Shown: one piece after another, positions 1 to 7,011 of the stretch
Position numbering within the stretch: position 1 is the first letter of the stretch
How the letters are laid out: the number at the start of each line of letters is the position of its first letter
Source: JANYJJ01 sp038241115
GTDB lineage: Bacteria > Pseudomonadota > Gammaproteobacteria > Burkholderiales > Burkholderiaceae_C
Assembly (NCBI GenBank): GCA_038241115.1
Contig: JBBRGA010000071.1
Location: 1 to 17,950, forward strand
DNA: 17,950 bases
Direction of reading: 5' to 3'
Notes under the pieces: model-generated
What the model saw: the letters and a program-made list of their open reading frames with translations, nothing else
The model's database searches: none
What the model was told of the DNA's origin: nothing
Translations under genes and position numbers: made by a program

Positions 1-1
1 G

Positions 2-145
2 TTGTGGTTGCACGGCCATGTGCACGACAGCTGCGACTACCGCATCGGCAACACTCGAATCGTCGCCAACCCGCGCGGATATGCGCCCAAGGGTGTCGTC
101 GAAAACAAGGCCTTCGATGCTTCGCTGGTCCTCGAGTTGAGCTGA
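2..145 (+). CDS. Metallophosphoesterase, C-terminal fragment (cut by window start)
   Basis: Reading frame 2 is open from the first base and ends at TGA 143-145, giving 47 residues that begin LWLHGHVHDSCDYRIGNTR and go on to NPRGY and VVENKAFD. The GHVHD segment matches the last metal-binding GHxH motif of the calcineurin-like phosphoesterase fold, and the following NPRGY...ENKAFD tail is typical of bacterial members that hydrolyse phosphoesters with a dinuclear metal centre. The N-terminal metal-binding motifs lie outside the window, so substrate and full length cannot be judged. The gene runs towards the minus-strand genes that follow. No clear terminator is visible behind it. Confidence 0.8.
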   Translation: MWLHGHVHDSCDYRIGNTRIVANPRGYAPKGVVENKAFDASLVLELS

Positions 146-492
146 AAGTGTCAGGGTCTTTCGCCGTTGCCCGCTCGCCACAATTCAAAGCACCCACAAG
201 CGCGCCAACTCGTCGTTGCGAAAGCGCGCCCTGGCCCGAGCCATGGCTTTGCCTTGCACCCGAATTGGTCTGCGTTAAGCGCGCTCCGTCACGTGGTGTA
301 GTCGCCGCTGGCCTCGGGCTGAAAGAGCAGGGTGACTACTTCTGCGGCGCCTTGGTCACCGCCAGCCGTTTGCCGGCGGGCGATCGAGCCAACGTGGCGT
401 CCGATCAGGCTGGCACCCACAGGCGACATGGCCGAAATGCTTTTGCCAAGGTGCCGTCCGTTTCATGACCTCCCCACGAGGTTGCGTTGACT
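146..492. other. Gene-poor interval
   Basis: This interval lies between the convergent metallophosphoesterase and cyclo-ligase genes. The only recognisable content is the Rnk-like remnant at 289-462. The rest (146-288 and 463-492) shows no conserved protein in any frame that I can recognise, no stable terminator hairpin with a T-tract, and no repeat. A long plus-strand open frame across it shows no family resemblance and is best explained as GC-rich chance. Confidence 0.6.
289..462 (-). pseudogene. Truncated remnant of a GreA/GreB-fold gene, Rnk-like C-terminus
   Basis: On the minus strand a frame is open between an in-frame TGA (463-465) and a stop at 289-291. It encodes 57 residues that include ISAMSPVGASLIGRHVGS and end in LLFQPEASGDYTT. 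The phrase SPVGxxLIGxxVGD is the signature of the C-terminal FKBP-like domain of GreA/GreB. The closing FQPEASGD resembles nucleoside diphosphate kinase regulators (Rnk), which end in YQPEAAGD-like sequences. There is no start codon ahead of the conserved part, and the N-terminal coiled coil or equivalent is absent because the cyclo-ligase gene ends only 30 bp upstream. I read it as a 5'-truncated decayed gene. The intact window greA (16390-16866) is a separate gene. Sure of the domain resemblance, less sure of the Rnk assignment. Confidence 0.55.
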
Positions 493-1128
493 TCAGCGCC
501 ACCGCCACGCGGGCTCGAGCGGCACCAGTGCGTCGTTAACGACACGGTACAGGCGGCTTTCCGTGACGATGAAGTCCATGGGGATGTCGTGCGGCTGCGG
601 TCGAATTGTCGGCATGCGCGACAACTCGAAAGCCACGCCGATTTTCAACGGCTGCGGTTGCATCGCGGCAAGCGTGCGGTCGAAGTAGCCACCGCCATAG
701 CCCAGGCGGTAGCCTTGCGCGTCAAAGCCGACCGGCGGAATGAGCAGCACTTGCGGTGTGAGCAGATCAGTGCCGTCGGGTACGGGCAGGCCGAGCGACG
801 CTTTCACGGTCGGCGCACCGGGCCACCATTCGCGGAACTGCAGTGGTGCGTTCTTGCGCACCACCACCGGCAGCGCAAGCCGGGAACCGCCGTCGCGCAA
901 CTGGCGCATCAGAAAGCGCGGATCAAACTCACCGCGAAACGGCCAGTAGCCGCCGACAACCAGGCCCTGCAACCTCGGAAAACATGTCGCCAATCGCCGT
1001 GTGACAAGCTGGTTCTGCTGGCGCCGCTGCAGCGTCGACACGGCGATTCGCGCCGCCAACAGTTCAGCTCGCCTGGCATCACGCCAATGCTCAAGCTCGG
1101 GCTCAATGCCTACGTACGACATCTCCAT
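493..1128 (-). CDS. 5-formyltetrahydrofolate cyclo-ligase (methenyl-THF synthetase)
   Basis: The protein is about 211 residues and belongs to the 5-FTHF cyclo-ligase family. These enzymes convert 5-formyltetrahydrofolate plus ATP to 5,10-methenyltetrahydrofolate in the cytoplasm, returning a storage folate to the one-carbon pool. Family marks are the N-terminal basic helix (ARRAELLAARIA, 18-29), GYWPFRGEFDP (60-70), LGLPVPDG (112-119) and the glycine-rich ATP/folate loop PPVGFD...GYRLGYGGGYFDR at 131-151. Length fits the family. The start is uncertain: ATG 1128 is nearly abutted by a GGGG, while the ATG at 1122 (residue 3) has that GGGG at a better Shine-Dalgarno distance. In many proteobacteria the 6S RNA gene lies just upstream of this gene (ygfA); I found no 6S-like structure here. 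It is the last intact gene of the minus-strand series. Confidence 0.9.
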   Translation of the reverse strand: MEMSYVGIEPELEHWRDARRAELLAARIAVSTLQRRQQNQLVTRRLATCFPRLQGLVVGGYWPFRGEFDPRFLMRQLRDGGSRLALPVVVRKNAPLQFREWWPGAPTVKASLGLPVPDGTDLLTPQVLLIPPVGFDAQGYRLGYGGGYFDRTLAAMQPQPLKIGVAFELSRMPTIRPQPHDIPMDFIVTESRLYRVVNDALVPLEPAWRWR

Positions 1129-1186
1129 CCCCGTTTGTTGCGAGCGCCAGCCTCGTTCGGTCCGGCTTCAATGCGCGGCCTCGCAT

Positions 1187-1381
1187 TCAGGCGCTACAGA
1201 TCGAGGTCGCTGCCCGCAACCGCATGCTGCTCGCTGCTCGCTGCTCGATGCTCGATGCAATGATGAAGTCCAAGACGGTTTCAATCTCCGCGCCGAGTGC
1301 TGCGCGCTTGGTAAGCAGCGCAAACCAGCGACCTTGGTCGTGCATCGCTTCGCTCCAGTCTTTTCGGGTGCTGCTTAGCAA
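1187..1381 (-). CDS. Small hypothetical ORF with TTG start, doubtful
   Basis: A 64-codon frame starts at TTG 1381 with an excellent AGGAGG Shine-Dalgarno a few bases upstream. An alternative start is the ATG at codon 13 (1345), which also has a GGAG at good distance. The first two thirds (DQGRWFALLTKRAALGAEI, then ETVLDFIIAS) look protein-like and partly helical. The last third runs through a heptanucleotide tandem repeat (1226-1258) and reads as low-complexity drift. I recognise no family, no signal peptide and no membrane segment. It lies between the small acidic gene and the cyclo-ligase on the same strand. It may be a real small gene, or a decayed one whose 3' end was altered by repeat slippage. 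Confidence 0.4.
   Translation of the reverse strand: MLSSTRKDWSEAMHDQGRWFALLTKRAALGAEIETVLDFIIASSIEQRAASSMRLRAATSICSA
1226..1258. repeat. Heptanucleotide tandem repeat, about 4.7 copies
   Basis: On the plus strand the 7-mer GCTGCTC occurs three times in a row (1226-1246), followed by the variant GATGCTC (1247-1253) and a partial copy GATGC (1254-1258). Seven is not a multiple of three, so gain or loss of a unit would shift the frame of the small minus-strand ORF that covers it. It lies just upstream of the cyclo-ligase gene. Confidence 0.75.
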
Positions 1382-1409
1382 AGTTCCTCCTGAAATCGTT
1401 GCGCTCTGG

Positions 1410-1443
1410 AAACCGTTGCACGCCTGTGGGCGTGAACGTTTTG
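1410..1443 (-). terminator. Hairpin, likely terminator behind the small acidic gene
   Basis: A perfect 6-bp stem CACGCC/GGCGTG with a 4-nt loop (1419-1434) is extended by CGTT/AACG (1414-1417 with 1435-1438) across one bulged G, and by an outer A/T stretch. On the minus strand it is preceded by a run of A and followed by TTT, consistent with a modest intrinsic terminator for the gene ending at 1467. No plus-strand gene reads into it. Confidence 0.5.
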
Positions 1444-1466
1444 GGGTGCCAAACTTGAAGTCATCC

Positions 1467-1751
1467 CTATTTGCCGCTCGCCTCTTCGATGGCTTCCGTG
1501 GTGTTGACGGTGTGAGTTGCCACTTGATCCAGATTCATCGCAATGACTTGCAGCGGGTAGGTGCCCGACACCACGCCGCGATAGCTAACTTCCACGCCGA
1601 CGACTTCGGGAGGCAGGCCTTCGACGGCCGCGACCAAGCTCTCCACCACCGATGCCAAGCCTGCGTCGGCATATAAATCTTCCGATTCATAGCGCACACG
1701 GTAGTCGTACTGTGTGCCTTGACTGCCGTCAATTTCTATTCGAACAATCAT
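1467..1751 (-). CDS. Small acidic protein of unknown function behind the sensor kinase
   Basis: The frame encodes 94 residues with ATG at 1751 and a TTTGGAAAT Shine-Dalgarno-like stretch about 8 bases upstream. The protein is rich in Glu, Asp and Val and has no Cys, no signal peptide and no membrane span. Blocks such as QYDYRVRYESEDLYADAG and VVGVEVSYRGVVSGTYPLQV suggest alternating beta strands around a central helix (ASVVESLVAAVEGLP). I do not recognise a family. It begins 22 bp after the stop of the histidine kinase gene on the same strand and is followed by a terminator-like hairpin, so it is probably the third gene of the response regulator-kinase transcription unit. Whether it works with the kinase is inference from position only. 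Confidence 0.7.
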   Translation of the reverse strand: MIVRIEIDGSQGTQYDYRVRYESEDLYADAGLASVVESLVAAVEGLPPEVVGVEVSYRGVVSGTYPLQVIAMNLDQVATHTVNTTEAIEEASGK

Positions 1752-1773
1752 CGGATTTCCAAAGTTGAAAAAA

Positions 1774-4158
1774 TTAAATGTGCGTGGGCAATGAGAGTTC
1801 GCGAACGATAACTCGACAAACTATTCCACGCGGCCGCGCTTCGCTCCACTCCACCTCACCGCCGAGCTGCTTGACGCGCTTTCGAACCCCGCCCAAACCC
1901 AGGCCATGCGCCCAGGCGCGGGGGTTACGGCCGCAGCCGTCGTCGGTGATGGTCAGCTCCAAACGCTCGGCCTCTAAATGCAGTTCGATATGAACTTGCA
2001 CGGCCTTCGCGTGAGCTATCGAATTGCTCACCAGTTCGCGCATCACGCGGGTCAGCGCTGACCATTGGCCGACGCTGAGCAGAGGGTCTGCGTCGGTGCT
2101 GAAGGCCCAACCCAATTTGATGTCTGCCGCTGTCAAGCGGTGTGTCAGATCGGTCTTCCATTCGGCGGCGGCATGTGACAGGCGGTGATTGGAAGCCGCC
2201 AGCCCGCGCGTCAAGGTTTTCAGGTCTTGCAATGTGTGGCGTATGTACTGCTCCATCTCCAAGTCTTGCGCTTTGTACATGAGCGTCAGCAGGCGCGCGC
2301 CAATGTCGTCGTGCAGGTCTTGCGCCAAGCGTTTGCGCTCTTCGGTTCGACCTTGTTCAACGGCCTTGTCAAACATCACCGCGCGTCTCAGTTGCTCGAC
2401 GATGCGGTCCGTCAAGCGCGCGTCCTCAGAGACAAACAAGCGTCTGCCTCGTTGAGCAAAGCGAATCATGATCGACTGCGGTTGCAAATCTTCCGAGCTT
2501 TGTAGCGCGGGCACGGGCAAGATCATTGCTGAACCATCGGCAACGATGCGCGTTTCGCTGCTGCGCTTGGGCAGCACGGTGACCTCCATGGGTTCAAACA
2601 ATTCGCGCAGCAATTGCGCCAACAGCGATGCGGTGCGCTCGGGCCGCGCTTCGACTTCACGTGCGACGCGGTAGAGGTGCTCAAACATGCGCTCGGTGGT
2701 CAAAATGTTGTTGCCCATGAGCTGGTTCAATATCCATTGGCGCGCGCCGGCGTACACGGCCAGAGACAAAAACAGCGACAAACTCAGGGACGCGAACTGA
2801 CCCAACGAGAACACTGCGACAAACAGCAGATCGAGCGATGTCGCCACCGTGCTGATGGCTGCCAGCAGCGCGAACTCACGAATCGCGTGCCGTGACTTCG
2901 AGATGAACGGCACCAGCAAAAAAATGGTTGCAAAAAACACGTACCAAATCATCGAGCCGATGGCTGCCACGTTGAGTTGCAAGCCCGGTACGCGATCAGC
3001 CGCCGCCAGAGACACGGTCAATAAAAGCCAACTGCTTACAGCGACCCAACCGAATCGGCGCAGCATTTCTGCCACCGGGTGAGGCTCGATGCGATAAGAC
3101 CAAGACAGCATGCCGATGGCCACCAGGCCGAGGCCAGCCATCCAGGCCTGCGCCCACCACCACAGGTGCGTGAGCTGACCCGTGCCGACCAAGATCAACA
3201 ACAGCGCAGTGGCAAGCCAAATGCACAACGCAACCCAATTGGCCCCGGCCAGTCGACGCGGATGCAAGCAAGTGGCATGCACGATGGCCGCAGCGGTGAA
3301 CAGGTCCAAGCTCATGCGCACGGCCACGTTGAGCGACGACACCGCCAGCGGCAACCCCAGATCAGCGAGCGACTCCATGGCGATGAAAAGCAGATTTGCA
3401 CTCTGGCACAAGGCCATCACGGAATACAGCAAATTTCGCACTGAAGGCCGCGACAACATCACCACCATGGACATCAGGTACATCGCCAGAGCAGCTGCGC
3501 AGAGCAGCCAGAACATCGCGCTGAAACCCGAGTAGCCGCGCGGCGTGGTACGCGCATCAAACAGGTCACCGTTCGCAAAGTACAAACGCACAGCGGGTTG
3601 TGATGTCGCATCTGTCAGCGCGATCTGCAGCGCTTGCACGCGCTTGCGCTGCGCGTCGTCGATGATCCACCGCGTGGAGCGCTGCAGCGCCAGGGCCGGG
3701 GTTTCGATCACCGCGCCCGGAGCGACCGCCAGATTGCCGTTTGATGAGGTGCCGTTTTGAAGACTGGTCAAACCCACCAAAACCTGACCCGAGAACAACC
3801 TCAGCTCGGCGTTGCCCGAGGTGACCAGCTCCAGGCGGCCCTTGCCGTCGGCCCGCCAGCTTGCGTCGAGGTGGACGCAGTTTGCAATCCAGCGCACCGC
3901 AAAAAACATGCTTACACAGCCCACCAGCGCAGACAGAACAAGCAGTCGCAGGCGCCGTCCCATCCAGCGCGTGACTGGGCGATGAGCGGCCTCGTCCGGT
4001 TCGAGCGCAGTCCTGTTCAGACCCGAATCCGGCGCAAAACCTGCGTTGGGTTCTGTGTTGCTCGAGACGCTGTTTTCCGAGTCGCCGCGGCTTGAGTACT
4101 TGACCTGAGGCTGCGCGCCTGCGCTGGCTGTTTTCAAGTTGTGCAGCCAGCGCGACAT
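1774..4158 (-). CDS. Multi-pass membrane sensor histidine kinase, NarL/UhpB class
   Basis: The protein has 794 residues. A cytoplasmic, Ser/Asn-rich N-terminus (1-65) leads to a first membrane helix near 70-90. A probable periplasmic domain follows (about 91-208), then a block of roughly seven to eight hydrophobic helices (210-473), a layout resembling 7TMR-DISM sensors. The cytoplasmic part has a linker (480-600), the HisKA_3 dimerisation segment EERKRLAQDLHDDIGARLL with phospho-acceptor His616, and an HATPase domain with N-box RELVSNSIAHA (Asn712), G1 DDGCG (739-743) and G2 GLGLGG (752-757). The kinase core therefore looks complete. It should autophosphorylate and pass phosphate to the adjacent NarL-type regulator, whose gene ends 63 bp upstream on the same strand. 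The start ATG 4158 is the first after that gene; a later start is possible because the N-terminal tail is low in complexity. The signal is unknown. Confidence 0.88.
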   Translation of the reverse strand: MSRWLHNLKTASAGAQPQVKYSSRGDSENSVSSNTEPNAGFAPDSGLNRTALEPDEAAHRPVTRWMGRRLRLLVLSALVGCVSMFFAVRWIANCVHLDASWRADGKGRLELVTSGNAELRLFSGQVLVGLTSLQNGTSSNGNLAVAPGAVIETPALALQRSTRWIIDDAQRKRVQALQIALTDATSQPAVRLYFANGDLFDARTTPRGYSGFSAMFWLLCAAALAMYLMSMVVMLSRPSVRNLLYSVMALCQSANLLFIAMESLADLGLPLAVSSLNVAVRMSLDLFTAAAIVHATCLHPRRLAGANWVALCIWLATALLLILVGTGQLTHLWWWAQAWMAGLGLVAIGMLSWSYRIEPHPVAEMLRRFGWVAVSSWLLLTVSLAAADRVPGLQLNVAAIGSMIWYVFFATIFLLVPFISKSRHAIREFALLAAISTVATSLDLLFVAVFSLGQFASLSLSLFLSLAVYAGARQWILNQLMGNNILTTERMFEHLYRVAREVEARPERTASLLAQLLRELFEPMEVTVLPKRSSETRIVADGSAMILPVPALQSSEDLQPQSIMIRFAQRGRRLFVSEDARLTDRIVEQLRRAVMFDKAVEQGRTEERKRLAQDLHDDIGARLLTLMYKAQDLEMEQYIRHTLQDLKTLTRGLAASNHRLSHAAAEWKTDLTHRLTAADIKLGWAFSTDADPLLSVGQWSALTRVMRELVSNSIAHAKAVQVHIELHLEAERLELTITDDGCGRNPRAWAHGLGLGGVRKRVKQLGGEVEWSEARPRGIVCRVIVRELSLPTHI

Positions 4159-4221
4159 GGGCGGCTCAGGCGTTCAGCAAATGGCGTGAGGCGGCGGGGA
4201 AGGGCTCGACACGGCGGCGTT

Positions 4222-4980
4222 TTACACCAGACCTTGTTTACTTGCCAGAACGGCCGCTTCGGCGCGGCTAGACACATTCAATTTCTTGTAAATCGACTTG
4301 ATGTGATCGTTTACCGTGAACCACTTGATGCCCATCAAGTTGGCGATTTCTTTGATCGTGAAGCCCTTGCTCAAGTACGTCAACACTTCGCTCTCGCGCG
4401 GCGTCAGCCGCTCGTAATCCGAAGGAGCTTGGCTGCGGGGCAAAGGCATCGGTCGACTGCTGACAAACCCGCTGGGTGAAGGCGGACTGGGAGCTTCAGC
4501 ACCGGCACCGGCACCAGCACCAGCAGTGCCACCGTGCCTGAAGTGAGTCAGCAGTCGCCGGGCAATTGCTGGTGATAACGGCGGCTGACCGCGCACTATC
4601 TTTTGCAACTCCTCGACCAAGACCTCAAAGCGGTCTTCCTTCAAAAGATAACCATCCGCGCCGCACTGCAACGCGGGAAACAGATGATCGTCATCAGAGT
4701 ACAGCGTGGTAACGATCTTTGTAGCGGGATAACCGGCCAATTCAGCCAGCAACTCCATGCCGTTGCCATCCGGCAGCTCCAAATCGACCAAAGCCAACTT
4801 GTAAGGGTCGATTGGCGCGGTCGCTGGGTTGGGCCAAGTCATGCGTACATGGCGACGCGCCGTTTCGAGGTCGCCCGCCTCGACGATGGCAATGTCGTCG
4901 CTGAAACTTTCTCTCACCACCCGGCACAAAAAACTGCGCGCAACCGGGTTGTCTTCAACGATCAGAACCTTCACCGCCAT
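4222..4980 (-). CDS. Two-component response regulator, NarL/FixJ family
   Basis: The protein has 252 residues. The receiver domain (about 1-130) has acidic residues Glu9-Asp10, phospho-acceptor Asp66 in LALVDLELPDGNG, switch Thr91/92 and Lys114 in YLLKED. A flexible linker (148-186) contains a GAGAGAGAG stretch and a Pro/Ser-rich part. The LuxR-type helix-turn-helix (190-248) reads RLTPRESEVLTYLSKGFTIK and contains the usual LTPRE and EIAN motifs. The receiver carries a small insertion before the phosphorylation strand (WPNPATAPIDPYK). ATG 4980 has GAGG at a suitable distance. It is the first gene of a transcription unit with the histidine kinase and presumably activates or represses targets after phosphorylation by it. 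The targets are not evident, though the divergent or downstream genes could be among them. Confidence 0.92.
   Translation of the reverse strand: MAVKVLIVEDNPVARSFLCRVVRESFSDDIAIVEAGDLETARRHVRMTWPNPATAPIDPYKLALVDLELPDGNGMELLAELAGYPATKIVTTLYSDDDHLFPALQCGADGYLLKEDRFEVLVEELQKIVRGQPPLSPAIARRLLTHFRHGGTAGAGAGAGAEAPSPPSPSGFVSSRPMPLPRSQAPSDYERLTPRESEVLTYLSKGFTIKEIANLMGIKWFTVNDHIKSIYKKLNVSSRAEAAVLASKQGLV
4499..4526. repeat. Hexanucleotide repeat coding for a Gly-Ala linker
   Basis: Four consecutive hexamers (ACCGGC twice, then ACCAGC twice, with a flanking GC) encode the alternating Gly-Ala run between receiver and DNA-binding domains of the response regulator. Unit changes would alter linker length without breaking the frame. 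Confidence 0.6.
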
Positions 4981-5068
4981 GGTTTCGCCTCGGTTGATCT
5001 TTCCAGTCGATCGTAGCAGGCGAAGTGGCGATTTTTGTCACGATGCGAATGCGGTCAGTCGCCCTGTC

Positions 5069-6049
5069 CTACTCGGCATTCGTCAACACCAATTTGCCGT
5101 GAACTTGACGGCTGCCCATGCGCGCAAAAGCCTTGGGCAAATCGGTCATGGGCAAGATGCGATCGATTGCCGGTTTGATCTTGCCCTGTGCATACCAAGC
5201 TGCCAATTCCGAAAGCGCCCTGGCATTTTGTGCGGGTTCGCGGCGCGCAAATTCACCCCAAAACACACCCATGATGGACGCACCTTTCAGCAGCGCCAAG
5301 TTCCATGGAACTGCGGGTATGCCGCCTTGGGCAAAGCCGATCACCATGTACCGGCCGCGCCAGCCGATAGAGCGGAACACGGGTTCCGCCAAGTCTCCGC
5401 CGACAGGGTCGTAGACCACGTCCGGCCCTTTTCCGCCTGTCAATGCTTTGAGTTCTTCACGTATGTTGCCGCTGCCGTAGTTGATGGTGGCGTCTGCGCC
5501 CAGTTGAGCGCAGAAGTCGCACTTTTCAACGCTCGACGCCGCTGCGATCACGCGAGCCCCTGCCGCTTTGGCAATTTGGATAGCGGCCGTTCCTACGCCA
5601 CCCGCCGCACCCAGCACCAACACGGTTTCACCGGCCTTCAATGCGGCGCGGTCCATCAACGCGTGATGGGTGGTGCCGTAAGTGCAAATAAATGCGGCAG
5701 CGTCTTCAAAACTGAAACCCGTCGGCAGAGGCATCACCAGGCCCGCGTTGACACATGCATGGGTACCAAAGCCGCCCAAGCCTCCAAATGCGGCCACCGC
5801 TTGGCCAACTTTCAAATGCGCCACGTCCGGTCCCACCGCGTCGATGACTCCAGCGTATTCCGAACCCGGCACGAACGGCAGTGGCGGCTTCATTTGGTAC
5901 TTGCCTTGAACGATGAGCAGATCCGGGAAATTCAGGCTGGCGGCGCGAATGACGACCCGCACTTCGCCAGCTTTAGGTTCTGGCGTGGCGCTCTCTGTCC
6001 AAACCAAAGCGTCGGGGCCGTCGGTCGTGAGGCAAGTCCAAGCGTGCAT
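5069..6049 (-). CDS. NADPH:quinone oxidoreductase-like enzyme (zinc-free MDR family)
   Basis: The protein has 326 residues from ATG 6049, chosen because AGGAG sits 8 bases upstream and the protein then starts MHAWTCLTTDGP. The upstream in-frame ATG at 6103 lacks family similarity after it. The N-terminal GroES-like catalytic domain has AASLNFPDLLIVQGKYQ (about 36-52) and PFVPGSEYAGVI (58-69). The Rossmann domain has the nucleotide motif LGAAGGVGTAAIQIAKAAGA (about 146-165). No structural zinc Cys cluster is present, which fits the quinone oxidoreductase/YhdH-like branch of medium-chain dehydrogenases. It should use NAD(P)H to reduce quinones or enoyl-type carbonyls; the exact substrate cannot be read from sequence. 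The gene is divergent from surE. Confidence 0.87.
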   Translation of the reverse strand: MHAWTCLTTDGPDALVWTESATPEPKAGEVRVVIRAASLNFPDLLIVQGKYQMKPPLPFVPGSEYAGVIDAVGPDVAHLKVGQAVAAFGGLGGFGTHACVNAGLVMPLPTGFSFEDAAAFICTYGTTHHALMDRAALKAGETVLVLGAAGGVGTAAIQIAKAAGARVIAAASSVEKCDFCAQLGADATINYGSGNIREELKALTGGKGPDVVYDPVGGDLAEPVFRSIGWRGRYMVIGFAQGGIPAVPWNLALLKGASIMGVFWGEFARREPAQNARALSELAAWYAQGKIKPAIDRILPMTDLPKAFARMGSRQVHGKLVLTNAE

Positions 6050-6111
6050 ATGAGTGTCTCCTGAGGGCGTTGATTGACCGATGATGACAGGCAACGCCAG
6101 CAAGCCGTCGC

Positions 6112-6125
6112 GTCACTGAAGTGAC
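6112..6125. promoter_or_regulatory. Perfect palindrome between divergent genes, candidate operator
   Basis: The sequence GTCACTGAAGTGAC is a 6-bp inverted repeat around a 2-bp centre. It lies about 63 bp upstream of the oxidoreductase start and about 104 bp upstream of surE, in the only space where both could be controlled. The size suits a dimeric regulator. No regulator gene is adjacent, so binding is speculative. Confidence 0.35.
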
Positions 6126-6216
6126 CCAAATGGCGACCCGCGCGGTGATCGCAAATCTGATGTTGGAGGCGACTCGCGGTGCGCGTTGCCAGTCGCGACT
6201 CGATCCGACCACTGCC

Positions 6217-6222
6217 TACAAT
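6217..6222 (+). promoter_or_regulatory. -10-like element placing surE transcription start at its ATG
   Basis: TACAAT (5 of 6 to consensus) ends 6 bases before the surE ATG at 6229, so transcription from it would begin at or next to the start codon. No Shine-Dalgarno is seen ahead of surE. A good -35 at normal spacing is missing: TTGCCA at 6186-6191 is 25 bases away, which is too far for a standard sigma-70 promoter. Tentative. Confidence 0.3.
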
Positions 6223-6228
6223 CGGCAC

Positions 6229-7011
6229 ATGCGAATCCTCATTGCGAACGACGACGGTTACCTGGCTCCCGGTCTCGCGGCACTGGTCAAGGCGTGTGAA
6301 GGCTTGGGTGACCTCGACGTGGTGGCGCCCGAGCAAAACGCCAGCGGCACGTCCAATTCACTGACTCTTGGGCGGCCTTTGTCAGTGTTCAAGGCCCACA
6401 ACGGTTTTCTGTACATCAACGGCACCCCCAGCGACTGCGTGCATCTGGCCCTGACAGGCGTGCTGCCGCAACGACCTGACCTTGTGGTGTCGGGCATCAA
6501 CCAAGGCGCCAACATGGGCGATGACACGCTTTATTCAGGCACCGTGGCCGCGGCGATGGAAGGTTTTTTGTTCGGCATCCCGTCCATCGCGTTTTCGCAG
6601 GTGGACAAGGGCTGGGCTGACCTTGATGCGGCAGCGCGCGTGGCTCGAAATGTGATCCAACTGGTGCTGGCGCAGTTGTCCGGCAAGCAGGCGCCCAAAG
6701 CGTTGTGGAGCTCGCACTTTTTACTTAACGTCAACATCCCCAACCGCGCCGATGCAGACACTTTGCCGATGCAGATCACGCGTTTGGGACGGCGTCATTC
6801 CAGCGAGGCTCTGATACGGCAAACCAGCCCGCGCGGCGACACGATGTACTGGATCGGCCCGGCGGGCGATGCGCGTGTGGCAGGTGAAGGCACTGACTTT
6901 CACGCCACGGCGAATGGTTGTGTGTCGATCACGCCATTGCAGGTGGATTTGACCGATCACGCGGCTTTGCCTGACTGGCAATCTTGGGTGTCCAAGCGAG
7001 TGGGTGCATGA
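6229..7011 (+). CDS. surE: 5'/3'-nucleotidase SurE (stationary-phase survival protein)
   Basis: The protein has 260 residues from ATG 6229. The family begins exactly with MRILIANDDG, so the longer frame from GTG 6121 is not used. SurE is a metal-dependent phosphatase acting on nucleoside 5'- and 3'-monophosphates and short polyphosphate. The metal ligands expected from the E. coli enzyme are all present: Asp8 and Asp9 in NDDG, Ser39 in QNASGTSNSL, and an Asn in VVSGINQGANMG (Asn91). GTPSDCVHLALTG (65-77) and YSGTVAAAMEG (102-112) are further family signatures. The stop codon TGA overlaps the pcm start (ATGA), which points to translational coupling. The surE-pcm-nlpD order is widespread in proteobacteria. 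Confidence 0.96.
   Translation: MRILIANDDGYLAPGLAALVKACEGLGDLDVVAPEQNASGTSNSLTLGRPLSVFKAHNGFLYINGTPSDCVHLALTGVLPQRPDLVVSGINQGANMGDDTLYSGTVAAAMEGFLFGIPSIAFSQVDKGWADLDAAARVARNVIQLVLAQLSGKQAPKALWSSHFLLNVNIPNRADADTLPMQITRLGRRHSSEALIRQTSPRGDTMYWIGPAGDARVAGEGTDFHATANGCVSITPLQVDLTDHAALPDWQSWVSKRVGA

Noticed and set aside
4..468. 154-codon plus-strand ORF at the window start
   Set aside because: It overlaps the real phosphoesterase end in a different frame and shows no family resemblance; GC-rich chance frame.
487..1263. 258-codon plus-strand ORF
   Set aside because: It is the antisense shadow of the well-conserved cyclo-ligase gene.
1129..1460. 6S RNA gene upstream of the cyclo-ligase gene
   Set aside because: This is its usual place in many proteobacteria, but I could not find the long closing stem and central bubble; the interval instead holds the small ORF, the heptamer repeat and a hairpin.
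4829..6064. 411-codon plus-strand ORF
   Set aside because: It runs antisense to the oxidoreductase and regulator genes, which have clear motifs; composition is Arg/His/Gln-rich as in shadow frames.
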